Below, piece after piece: positions 1 to 6,035 of a DNA stretch of 7,769 bases. This DNA is from RGIG5612 sp964528825. GTDB taxonomy: Bacteria; Bacillota; Clostridia; Lachnospirales; Lachnospiraceae. A program made the translations under genes and the position numbers. Location of the stretch: the NCBI GenBank assembly GCA_964528825.1, contig CAZGVB010000053.1, positions 1 through 7,769 of the forward strand, given 5' to 3'. Each line of letters starts with the position of its first letter. Position 1 is the stretch's first letter. Below the pieces are notes generated by a model. It did not search any database, was not told the origin of the DNA, and saw only the letters and a program-made list of their open reading frames with translations.

Positions 1-1
1 T

Positions 2-481
2 CTGGACTTTCTCTGTATCCACCCGTTCCGGGACGGCAACGGCAGAATGTCCCGCTTGCTCTCGCTGCTGCTGTTATACAAAAACGGCTTTGACGCAGGT
101 AAATATGTGTCCTTTGAGGAGCAGATCAACAACTACAAGGTATATTATTACGAAGCTCTGCGACAATCCTCTGCAGGGTGGGAAACGAATGAGAACTCCT
201 ATTTTCCCTTTATTGAGAACTTCTTGTCCACTCTCTATATGTGCTATAAGGAACTGGACAAGCGGTTTGCGGTGGTAAACGGTAAGAAGATTACAAAGAA
301 AGCTCGCATAGAGGCGACCGTCTTAAACAGTCTGACCCCGCTTTCCAAAGCCGAGATTTGCAAAATTCTCCCCGATGTCAGCCCCACAACCATCGAGGCT
401 GTCCTCGGCTCAATGATCAAAACCGGTTCCGTAAAGCGGATCGGTGCCGGGCGGTCGACAAGATATATAAAAAATAATTAA
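2..481 (+). CDS. Fic family protein, C-terminal part (5' end outside window)
   Basis: The reading frame is open from position 2 and ends at TAA 479-481, giving 159 visible residues. Residues 7-18 read HPFRDGNGRMSR, the Fic catalytic motif HxFx(D/E)GNGRxxR with its catalytic His, the phosphate-anchoring GNGR and the final Arg all present. Fic enzymes usually transfer AMP (sometimes other nucleotide phosphates) from a nucleotide to Ser/Thr/Tyr hydroxyls of target proteins. The motif is followed by the helical remainder of the Fic fold. The last 60 or so residues, with KAEICKILPDVSPTTIEAVL and then a basic RIGAGRSTRYIK strand, look like a winged helix-turn-helix, a common C-terminal partner in stand-alone Fic proteins. 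The N-terminal half, including any inhibitory helix with an (S/T)xxxE(G/N) motif, lies outside the window. It therefore cannot be said whether the protein is self-inhibited or part of a toxin-antitoxin pair. The family call is firm; the target is unknown. Confidence 0.93.
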   Translation: MDFLCIHPFRDGNGRMSRLLSLLLLYKNGFDAGKYVSFEEQINNYKVYYYEALRQSSAGWETNENSYFPFIENFLSTLYMCYKELDKRFAVVNGKKITKKARIEATVLNSLTPLSKAEICKILPDVSPTTIEAVLGSMIKTGSVKRIGAGRSTRYIKNN

Positions 482-537
482 GATATGTTTTTGTAGCATC
501 CTTTGTGATACTGATACTTACTCTTGAATCAGTGAAC

Positions 538-569
538 AACAGGCTCGGTCAGCAACGACCGAGCCTGTT
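538..569. terminator. Bidirectional terminator-like hairpin between convergent genes
   Basis: Two perfect 13-bp arms (AACAGGCTCGGTC at 538-550 and its complement at 557-569) flank a 6-base loop AGCAAC. The hairpin sits 57 bp after the Fic stop codon and 96 bp beyond the end of the leftward membrane-protein gene, so it could serve both. The T-tract is short on either strand (TGTTTAAT rightward, TGTTGTT leftward), so termination may be imperfect. A smaller inverted repeat (ACTGAT 510-515 with ATCAGT 528-533) lies just upstream. Confidence 0.75.
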
Positions 570-655
570 TAATCACAAAGTCCATTTGGAATTTAATCGT
601 TCGGCAGCTTCTCGCCGCGCCATTTTGACAACTTCCACAGCTTCTTTTTTCCTTT

Positions 656-717
656 TTGCCCTTTTTATCGCCAACTGATTTTCCGATTGCCTTTTTTTCT
701 GCCAACTGATTTCCCGA
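656..717 (-). repeat. Imperfect 31-bp tandem duplication at the 3' end of the membrane-protein gene
   Basis: Two adjacent 31-bp units, 687-717 and 656-686, match at 26 of 31 positions. On the minus strand each begins TCGG, contains AAATCAGTTGGC and ends GGCAA. Because 31 is not a multiple of 3, the second unit is read in a different frame from the first. The first encodes GKSVGRKKG. The second, as annotated, encodes NRKISWR followed by TAA (665-667), although shifted by one base it would again encode GKSVGDKKG. The first unit contains a run of seven A residues on the coding strand (T692-698 on the plus strand). The stop codon of the gene is inside the second unit. Confidence 0.85.
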
Positions 718-2920
718 CAAAGAATGCTATTGCAGCCGCGATCATTGCCGAAATACCGCCAACCAATATATATTTTCCGTTCGTAAATATGCTGGCAGCA
801 AACGCGTTGCTGTCCGTATCATAGAAAACGTATATACCTTTATTAGAATCGGCATAGGTGTAGCCGGCATTTTTGTTCGTCAGGTTCTGGGCAGAGCTTT
901 CGTCGAACATCGAAAGCGGCGTTCTGTCGCCTGGTATATTCGTGTCATTGTACTGAACCGCAAAATCCGTCGTGATCGGATCTCCCGCAGCGGAATCCGT
1001 AGTGGTGTAAAGCGCAACCCATTGCTTGCCCACATCGCCGTTTAGATCTCCTATGTCACCGAGGATCTTGGAGGCGTCTGTAACCATGCCTTGTTCTACT
1101 CTGTTGCATTTGACCGCCTTGTAGTACGTGTAGACTTTTTTATCGTTTTCATCAATGCTTTGATTTACCATATTTGACGGAATAGGCGTAAACGTGGCAT
1201 TATAATATGTCTGAAGGTCCTGCCATGTGCTCCATATTGAAGCGACCAAAAGCGCAACGGTGATGCAGGTTATAGCAACGCTGGCAATAGTTATTACCCT
1301 TTGGAAAAGCTTTGCATTGCCGCAAGCCGTCGAATTTAATTGTATATCAGCTTTTAACCGATCGATTTCCTGCTGCATTTTAGCTCTGACTTCTACATAT
1401 TCCGTACGCGTTGTACTTAATTTCCTGGTCAAATCCGTAAGCTCTCTGTTCAGCGAATTGACACCAAGTTGTATATCTTCGAGTCGGCTGCCGAGTATGC
1501 TGCTTACTCTCGAATTATATACCCAAGCACCGATTGTACCGGCAAGTGAAACAGCAACGCTGGCATATAGAGCTATCGAGGCGGTGGAAATAGAATCGGT
1601 CCAATTATACATTGGGCTAGTGCCATAGGAATGCTGGAGTCTATACGCATCGCCCGTAAGAGCAACATCCGCGCCAAACACGGAGCGGTCTATACCGCTG
1701 TAAACAGAGGTTTGTAAGTCCTGAACCTGGTCTATGTCTATTTCATCCGTTGCCTGCTCTGTGGCCTCGTCATTATTCGTGCCGAGGCAAACTATCTGAT
1801 ACATCGTCAAGAAATCAAGGCAAGCTCTCTGCCCGTCGGTCAAAACCGAAACGAGTGGATAAAGCATACTTCTGTTTTCCACGACGAGATCATAATCAAC
1901 GCTTGTGATTAAGTCATAAAGCGAAACATCATCTTTCACGAGCGTCTTAAGCATTTCATATTGCGTGCCTGCTGCAAGCCAATTTTCTATGTCGAAATCT
2001 TCGTGTTCATTCTGATATGCAGAAATTTCGTCTTCTGTGCTTTCAAATGAAATATCCGAATTTGTATACTGTTCAAGATATGTCTTGTAATCTTCCAGCT
2101 TGGTTGCTATTGAATACGCATCGTCGTCATACTCGGCGGCAAGCTTTTTCTCTGCCTGGTCAACGGTGAGGTCTTCGCTTTCCATGAGTTCATCGACCAT
2201 TTCATCATATGTCTTGGCGTTATCATATCTTTCGAACCAAAGCGTATCGCCCTCATCCGTTGCCGTAGCAATCGTTTGTTCTATGGTAAGAACAGCGTCT
2301 GCATTACCCTGCATGAGGATAGTGGTCATATCGCCGACTTTCGCTTTTTCCTCATCAGGCAAAGCATTGTATTCCTCATCAGTGTATTCTTCTCTTACCT
2401 TGTTGAGGAGCAGGTCGCCCATATACTGCTGAGTATCATCTTCATACAGCATATTGAGCATATCGTGAGCAGCAATTGCACGCTGCTGACCCGCATTATA
2501 ATTGTTTCTGTATTCTTTAACGGCTATTTTGAAATCATCAAAAAAGTTTTTGATGTTGAGCTTTTGCTCATCAAGAAGCATCTGATAATCCTGAACACTG
2601 TAGCCGCCCTTCATGTTCATGAGCTTCATATCAGTTATAGCTTCGTCTGCATCATCGGTTGTCTTGTAACCGATGTAAACAGCTCTTTCCGTTGAGAATG
2701 AGTCGTTAGCACCCTCGTTGAGGTTATAGTTGAGCACCTCATAGCCGTTATCGGTAAGCCATTTATGGGCCTCCTTCTCGGTTTCGCCGTAGCTGATAAT
2801 TACTTCCTTAATGTACTTGCTGCTGCCGGTGGCAGCAAATGTGTTCGCGCAGGTACCGGTGCATATGGTGACCGCCAGAATAAGACTGACCAAAGCGCGG
2901 GAGAGCTTTTTTAAATTCAT
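665..2920 (-). CDS. Large secreted/membrane coiled-coil protein of unknown function
   Basis: Function not recognised. The product is 751 residues when started at ATG 2918-2920. That start is preferred because it begins a clear signal peptide (MNLKKLSRALVSLILAVTIC..., A-rich cleavage region near residue 30) and lies just downstream of a good promoter; the upstream ATG at 3026-3028 precedes that promoter. The ribosome site is weak (CGGAAC). Residues about 39-98 form a beta-rich segment with the pattern YIGYKTTDDADEAITDM, loosely like beta-prism (MABP-type) segments; this is tentative. The rest of the outer region to about 445 is acidic and helical. Hydrophobic segments at about 446-467 and 541-564 flank a coiled coil (about 471-530, many Arg/Lys/Glu heptads). 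A 150-residue region follows, then a Gly/Ala-rich transmembrane helix (717-736) and a basic tail. Charge distribution suggests the coiled coil and the tail are cytoplasmic and the two large regions are outside. I have the impression that related hypothetical proteins occur in gut Firmicutes. The 3' end lies in a 31-bp tandem repeat that may have altered the tail. Confidence 0.88.
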   Translation of the reverse strand: MNLKKLSRALVSLILAVTICTGTCANTFAATGSSKYIKEVIISYGETEKEAHKWLTDNGYEVLNYNLNEGANDSFSTERAVYIGYKTTDDADEAITDMKLMNMKGGYSVQDYQMLLDEQKLNIKNFFDDFKIAVKEYRNNYNAGQQRAIAAHDMLNMLYEDDTQQYMGDLLLNKVREEYTDEEYNALPDEEKAKVGDMTTILMQGNADAVLTIEQTIATATDEGDTLWFERYDNAKTYDEMVDELMESEDLTVDQAEKKLAAEYDDDAYSIATKLEDYKTYLEQYTNSDISFESTEDEISAYQNEHEDFDIENWLAAGTQYEMLKTLVKDDVSLYDLITSVDYDLVVENRSMLYPLVSVLTDGQRACLDFLTMYQIVCLGTNNDEATEQATDEIDIDQVQDLQTSVYSGIDRSVFGADVALTGDAYRLQHSYGTSPMYNWTDSISTASIALYASVAVSLAGTIGAWVYNSRVSSILGSRLEDIQLGVNSLNRELTDLTRKLSTTRTEYVEVRAKMQQEIDRLKADIQLNSTACGNAKLFQRVITIASVAITCITVALLVASIWSTWQDLQTYYNATFTPIPSNMVNQSIDENDKKVYTYYKAVKCNRVEQGMVTDASKILGDIGDLNGDVGKQWVALYTTTDSAAGDPITTDFAVQYNDTNIPGDRTPLSMFDESSAQNLTNKNAGYTYADSNKGIYVFYDTDSNAFAASIFTNGKYILVGGISAMIAAAIAFFVGKSVGRKKGNRKISWR

Positions 2921-2957
2921 TTTTCTGTTCCGTTTCTTGATTTTATATTGCTGCTTA

Positions 2958-2986
2958 AAAATATATCGATATCCGGCCGGTGTCAA
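2958..2986 (-). promoter_or_regulatory. Sigma-70-type promoter for the membrane-protein gene
   Basis: Reading leftward, a perfect TTGACA (plus-strand 2981-2986) is followed after 17 bp by TATTTT (2958-2963); an overlapping TATATT (2960-2965) gives 15-bp spacing. Transcription would begin near 2951, about 30 bases before the ATG at 2920. This promoter lies downstream of the alternative ATG at 3028 and so helps fix the start of the gene. Confidence 0.6.
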
Positions 2987-3010
2987 GTAATCTGAATGAA
3001 AGATTTGCAG

Positions 3011-3026
3011 GCTGTCACTTGACAGC
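3011..3026. promoter_or_regulatory. Perfect 16-bp palindrome, candidate operator
   Basis: GCTGTCA (3011-3017), a two-base centre CT, and TGACAGC (3020-3026) form a perfect inverted repeat. It covers the TTGACA -35 box of the rightward pepD promoter and lies about 25 bp upstream of the -35 box of the leftward gene. A dimeric regulator bound here would be placed to block pepD transcription and could also affect the divergent gene. The regulator is not identifiable; no regulator gene is seen in the window. Confidence 0.5.
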
Positions 3027-3048
3027 AACTTTCCTTATCCGATAACAT
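3019..3048 (+). promoter_or_regulatory. Candidate sigma-70-type promoter for pepD
   Basis: Perfect TTGACA at 3019-3024. The -10 box is weaker: GATAAC (3041-3046, 16-bp spacing) or TAACAT (3043-3048, 18-bp spacing), each matching four of six consensus bases. Transcription would start near 3055, about 30 bases before the pepD ATG. A good -35 with a poor -10 and an overlapping palindrome is consistent with a regulated promoter. Confidence 0.45.
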
Positions 3049-3086
3049 ATCGTCATATCTGTAAAGAGAAAGGAAGTATTGTATTT

Positions 3087-4547
3087 ATGGCATGTACGAC
3101 TATTCTTGTAGGAAAAAAAGCAAGCTTTGACGGCTCCACCATGATAGCCAGAAATGATGACGGACGTTTCGATGAAAAGCGTCTGACTGTGGTGCTCCCA
3201 AAGGACCAGCCGAAGGTCTATCGCAGCAAGATAGGACATTTGGAGATTCCCCTGCCGGAAGATCCGATGAGATATACATCTACACCATCTGTGGATCTGA
3301 AGGACGGAATATGGGCTGCAAATGGTATAAATGCGGCAAATGTAGCGATGACTGCCACCGAGACTATCACGTCCAATCCACGTGTTCTTGGAGCTGATCC
3401 GCTTATAGAATATGTGCCAGCAAAGACCGGCAGAGGAAGGTCTGTTGCGGGAGGTATAGGCGAGGAGGACATGGTATGCATAGTCCTGCCTTATATCCAT
3501 AGCGCCAGAGAAGGTGTCGAGCGTCTCGGATCGCTGCTTGAGCAATATGGTACATATGAGTCAAATGGCATAGCTTTTTCAGACAGCGATGAGATCTGGT
3601 GGATGGAGACCATCGGCGGTCATCACTGGATCGCCTGCCGTGTACCTGATGAATGCTATGTGATCATGCCGAATCAATTCGGTCTGGATCATTTCGATTT
3701 TTCAGACGCATTCGGCGAAAAGAAAGAGTATATGTGTTCTGCCGATCTGAAGGAGTTTGCCGCGGATAATCATCTGGATCTTTCACCTTGCGGTGATTTT
3801 AATCCAAGACTGGCATTCGGTTCTCACAGCGATGCGGACCATGTATACAACACGCCTCGTGCGTGGTTTATCGGAAGATATTTTAATCCTAAGACAGCAA
3901 GATGGGACGGTCCCGGTGCGGACTATACTCCGGAGAGTGATGACATTCCGTGGTCATTTGTGCCGGAGCATCTTATCACGGTAGAGGATGTAAAATATAT
4001 ACTTTCATCATATTATCAGGGAACACCGTTTGATCCGTACAGCAAGGATCCGCGCAGCCATGCCAAGTACCGCCCGATAGGCATCAACCGTACCGGTGTC
4101 ATGGCTATATTGCAGCTACGCGGATATATGCCGAAGGAATCGGCTGCGCTTGAATGGATCTGCTTCGGTGCGAATCCGTTCAATGCGGCGCTGCCTCTTT
4201 ATACTAATACCGACAAGATGCCGGCATATCTTGACAAGGTGACAATGGATGTTTCAACAGATACCTTCTATTGGGCCAACAGGCTGATAGGCGCCCTGGC
4301 CGACGCTGATTATGGCGCATGCATCCAGCTGATCGAGCGTTATCAGGCAGCAATTGCCGCCAAAGGAACGGCAATTGTCTGTGAATATGATAAAAAAATG
4401 ATCGATTCGGGAGATTTCTCTATGATAAAAGAGGCCAATGCGGCATTGGCAGCTATGGCCAAAAAAGAAGCCTCCGCCGCACTCAGAGAGGTCCTGCATC
4501 AGGTCAGCACCGATATGCATTGCGGTTATCAAAGATCTGACAATTGA
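3087..4547 (+). CDS. pepD: C69-family dipeptidase (PepD-type, N-terminal nucleophile hydrolase)
   Basis: The 486-residue product begins MACTTILVGKKASFDGSTMI, the hallmark start of peptidase family C69. These enzymes hydrolyse a broad range of dipeptides in the cytoplasm. Cys3 is the expected catalytic nucleophile of an Ntn hydrolase, exposed after removal of the first residues. Other conserved-looking blocks are ARNDD (21-25), the NVAMTATETITSNP segment (85-98), GIGEEDMV (123-130), NGIAFSDSDEIWWMETIGGHHW (about 160-181) and a later SDADHVYNTPRAWF block. There is no signal peptide or sortase motif, so it is cytoplasmic, and the length is normal for the family. The ATG is preceded by AGGAAG (3071-3076) at a 10-base spacing. 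It has its own promoter region, shared divergently with the membrane-protein gene, and converges on the 2-hydroxyacid dehydrogenase gene. It probably supplies amino acids from imported peptides. Family assignment is secure; exact substrate preference is not. Confidence 0.95.
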   Translation: MACTTILVGKKASFDGSTMIARNDDGRFDEKRLTVVLPKDQPKVYRSKIGHLEIPLPEDPMRYTSTPSVDLKDGIWAANGINAANVAMTATETITSNPRVLGADPLIEYVPAKTGRGRSVAGGIGEEDMVCIVLPYIHSAREGVERLGSLLEQYGTYESNGIAFSDSDEIWWMETIGGHHWIACRVPDECYVIMPNQFGLDHFDFSDAFGEKKEYMCSADLKEFAADNHLDLSPCGDFNPRLAFGSHSDADHVYNTPRAWFIGRYFNPKTARWDGPGADYTPESDDIPWSFVPEHLITVEDVKYILSSYYQGTPFDPYSKDPRSHAKYRPIGINRTGVMAILQLRGYMPKESAALEWICFGANPFNAALPLYTNTDKMPAYLDKVTMDVSTDTFYWANRLIGALADADYGACIQLIERYQAAIAAKGTAIVCEYDKKMIDSGDFSMIKEANAALAAMAKKEASAALREVLHQVSTDMHCGYQRSDN

Positions 4548-4551
4548 GACC

Positions 4552-4606
4552 ATGGCGGCTGAATGCTTGGCGAGTCTTATCTTTTGCCTGCATTTTTGGC
4601 CGCCAT
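4552..4606. terminator. Hairpin between convergent pepD and dehydrogenase genes
   Basis: ATGGCGGC (4552-4559) pairs with GCCGCCAT (4599-4606). Inside, AATGC (4562-4566) can pair with GCATT (4590-4594) and GGC (4569-4571) with GCC (4586-4588), giving a long stem with internal loops. It is followed rightward by ATATCCTTTTTATG, a modest T-tract. It fills the 74-bp gap between the two stop codons. The large loop makes it weaker than the hairpin at 538-569. Confidence 0.5.
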
Positions 4607-4621
4607 ATATCCTTTTTATGA

Positions 4622-5575
4622 TTATTTTATGCCTATTTTTGCGAGATTTTCGCGGATATGATCACAGCTCTTGTGAAAGCCTTCAAGCTCATTATCCGCG
4701 AGATCGAGCATGTATACCTGCTCGACGCCGTTTGCACCGACCACACATGGAAGAGAGGTAAATACGCCCTCCTCACCATAATGTCCCCTCATAAGAGTTG
4801 ATACGGACAATACAGCATGCTCATTATGCAATACGGCGGCGCAAATGCGGGCGGTGCAATTGGCCACGGCATATTCCGTGCATCCCTTGCCGGCAAATGT
4901 TACATATCCGCCTTTGCGTGCCTTCTCTTCTACCTCAGCTCTGTCAAAGTCATATTGCTCGGGATATTCACGAGCAAGCTCTGTAAGGCTCTTGCCCGCG
5001 ATGGATGCGGCTTTCCATGCCGCTATCTGTGAGAAACCATGCTCGCCTATCATATATGCATCTATTGATTTCGGACTTATGTTTGTTACCTTCGATATCT
5101 CAGAACGCAGACGTGCGGAGTCGAGTCCGCAGCCGGTGCCTATGATCCTTGAAGGATCGTATCCCGTAAGCCGCCATATGGACGTGCATACGACGTCACA
5201 TGGATTGGATACGGAGATCAATATGCCGCGAAATCCGTTGCCTACGATCTGCTTGCCGAATGTATTTGCGGACTGAGCGGAGGAGAAAAGCTCACCGTCC
5301 CTGTTCGTCGCACATAGTGCCACATTGCCTGCACAATTGATGATGATATCACAATCAGCCAATGCGTCATAATTGCTGCTGCAATTAACTATATTCGTAT
5401 TATAAGGCACAAAGCTGAGCGAATCATGAAGGTCCTGTGCCTCGGAGATCACCTTCTGGTCATGAAGACCGCATAGATAAAGCTCATCTGCTATTCCCTG
5501 CAGGAGCAGACTGTTGGCGACATGAGCGCCTACATGACCCAATCCTATGATGCCTATTTTGCGTTGTGAATACAT
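4622..5575 (-). CDS. L-2-hydroxyacid dehydrogenase (lactate / L-2-hydroxyisocaproate dehydrogenase family)
   Basis: The 317-residue product is full length for the lactate/malate dehydrogenase family, whose members interconvert 2-oxo acids and L-2-hydroxy acids with NAD(H). The N-terminal Rossmann fold has GIIGLGHVG (residues 8-16). Catalytic and substrate residues are visible: Asn124 in SVSNPCD, Asp152 and Arg155 in LDSARLR (Arg155 is the carboxylate-binding Arg), and His179 in GEHG (proton donor/acceptor). Arg92 in the mobile loop (CATNRDGEL) is the likeliest carbonyl-polarising Arg, in a short loop. The pattern GIIGLG-VG, ALAD-D, EEKARKGG and GKG-T-Y resembles L-2-hydroxyisocaproate dehydrogenase of lactic acid bacteria more than classical lactate dehydrogenase, so branched 2-oxo acids are plausible substrates. 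Odd point: after the second strand, where ELVLID is usual, it has ELYLCG, so the NAD-ribose-binding Asp is Gly36. A good ribosome site (AAAGGGAAG, plus-strand 5585-5593) precedes the ATG by 9 bases. Family secure; substrate and cofactor uncertain. Confidence 0.9.
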   Translation of the reverse strand: MYSQRKIGIIGLGHVGAHVANSLLLQGIADELYLCGLHDQKVISEAQDLHDSLSFVPYNTNIVNCSSNYDALADCDIIINCAGNVALCATNRDGELFSSAQSANTFGKQIVGNGFRGILISVSNPCDVVCTSIWRLTGYDPSRIIGTGCGLDSARLRSEISKVTNISPKSIDAYMIGEHGFSQIAAWKAASIAGKSLTELAREYPEQYDFDRAEVEEKARKGGYVTFAGKGCTEYAVANCTARICAAVLHNEHAVLSVSTLMRGHYGEEGVFTSLPCVVGANGVEQVYMLDLADNELEGFHKSCDHIRENLAKIGIK

Positions 5576-5620
5576 ATATTTTGACTTCCCTTTCTGTAAG
5601 GATCTCTCTGCAACGCCTAT

Positions 5621-5650
5621 ATTTTACCACTGTATGAGAATATTTGACCA
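5621..5650 (-). promoter_or_regulatory. Candidate promoter for the dehydrogenase gene
   Basis: Reading leftward, TGGTCA (5645-5650, four of six -35 matches) is separated by 18 bp from TAAAAT (5621-5626, five of six -10 matches). Transcription would start near 5614, about 40 bases before the ATG. A TGCCA/TGGCA inverted pair (5655-5659 and 5671-5675) lies immediately upstream. Confidence 0.4.
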
Positions 5651-5789
5651 TATTTGCCAAGGGGTTTTGATGGCAGAAAATGCCGGTTAAGCACCCAAAA
5701 ACTCCAGTTCGGAAAATGAAGTTGTAAAAATTGTTTTTAATATATATGATTTGCGGCAAAGGATATATGCAATATCGCAGGTATCCGCA

Positions 5790-5817
5790 TCTGAGAGACA
5801 GAAAAAGTCTCTGCAGA
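5790..5817. repeat. Hairpin in the intergenic region
   Basis: TCTGAGAGAC (5790-5799) pairs with GTCTCT (5807-5812) and, past one bulged G (5813), with CAGA (5814-5817), giving ten pairs around the loop AGAAAAA. It lacks a following T-tract on either strand, so it is not a typical terminator. It could be an RNA element in a leader or small transcript if either strand is transcribed here. Confidence 0.45.
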
Positions 5818-5831
5818 TTCATACAGCAGAT

Positions 5832-5843
5832 TGCCATATGGCA
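5832..5843. promoter_or_regulatory. Perfect 12-bp palindrome TGCCATATGGCA
   Basis: A perfect inverted repeat with an AT centre. It is followed at 5868-5885 by ATGCC and GGCAT separated by 8 bases, so the same half-site recurs. It may be a binding site for a dimeric regulator of the lipoprotein gene or the dehydrogenase gene. No regulator is identified. Confidence 0.35.
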
Positions 5844-6035
5844 TTTTGCAAGGTGATTATAAAGTGCATGCCGATCTGAAGGCATTAAATCAGCACGAAA
5901 TTTCCACATTTATGCACATTGAAAACCGAATATCAGCACAGAAATAACATAGGCTAAAAAGGTAAAACAGCAAAATTATAAGAACAAAGGTAAAGGCAAG
6001 GATCATATATTTCATTACGGAGATAACTTAGAAAG

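Larger units (their letters stand above)
5651..6035. other. Divergent intergenic region, no convincing gene
   Basis: This AT-rich stretch separates the leftward dehydrogenase gene from the rightward lipoprotein gene. It holds inverted repeats built from TGCC/GGCA (5655-5675, 5672-5684, 5832-5843, 5868-5885), a hairpin at 5790-5817, an 8-bp direct repeat ATCAGCAC (5889-5896 and 5932-5939) and a 9-bp direct repeat AAAGGTAAA (5958-5966 and 5986-5994). A possible rightward -10 box TATAAG (5977-5982) has only a poor -35, so the lipoprotein promoter is not settled. I recognise no riboswitch or known small RNA here. Confidence 0.6.

Noticed and set aside
507..519. Short tandem GATACT GATACT after the Fic gene
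   Set aside because: Only two 6-base units; too short to interpret as a meaningful repeat.
529..720. Leftward frame encoding GKSVGDKKGKKEK and more, overlapping the end of the membrane-protein gene
   Set aside because: Not listed as a separate gene: it has no ribosome site, runs through the 538-569 hairpin, and its only protein-like part is the shifted copy of the 31-bp repeat. It is discussed as a finding instead.
2921..3028. Longer start (ATG at 3026-3028) for the leftward membrane protein, adding 36 residues
   Set aside because: The extra residues precede the signal peptide and the region contains a good leftward promoter (2958-2986), so the ATG at 2920 is the better start.
5564..5570. 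TTGTGAA, a possible half-site for the redox regulator Rex near the dehydrogenase start
   Set aside because: There is no matching TTCACAA half at the proper spacing, and it lies inside the coding region.
5746..5856. Small rightward frame of 36 codons (MICGKGYMQYRR...) in the intergenic region
   Set aside because: No ribosome site before the ATG, it crosses the hairpin at 5790-5817, and its composition looks random.
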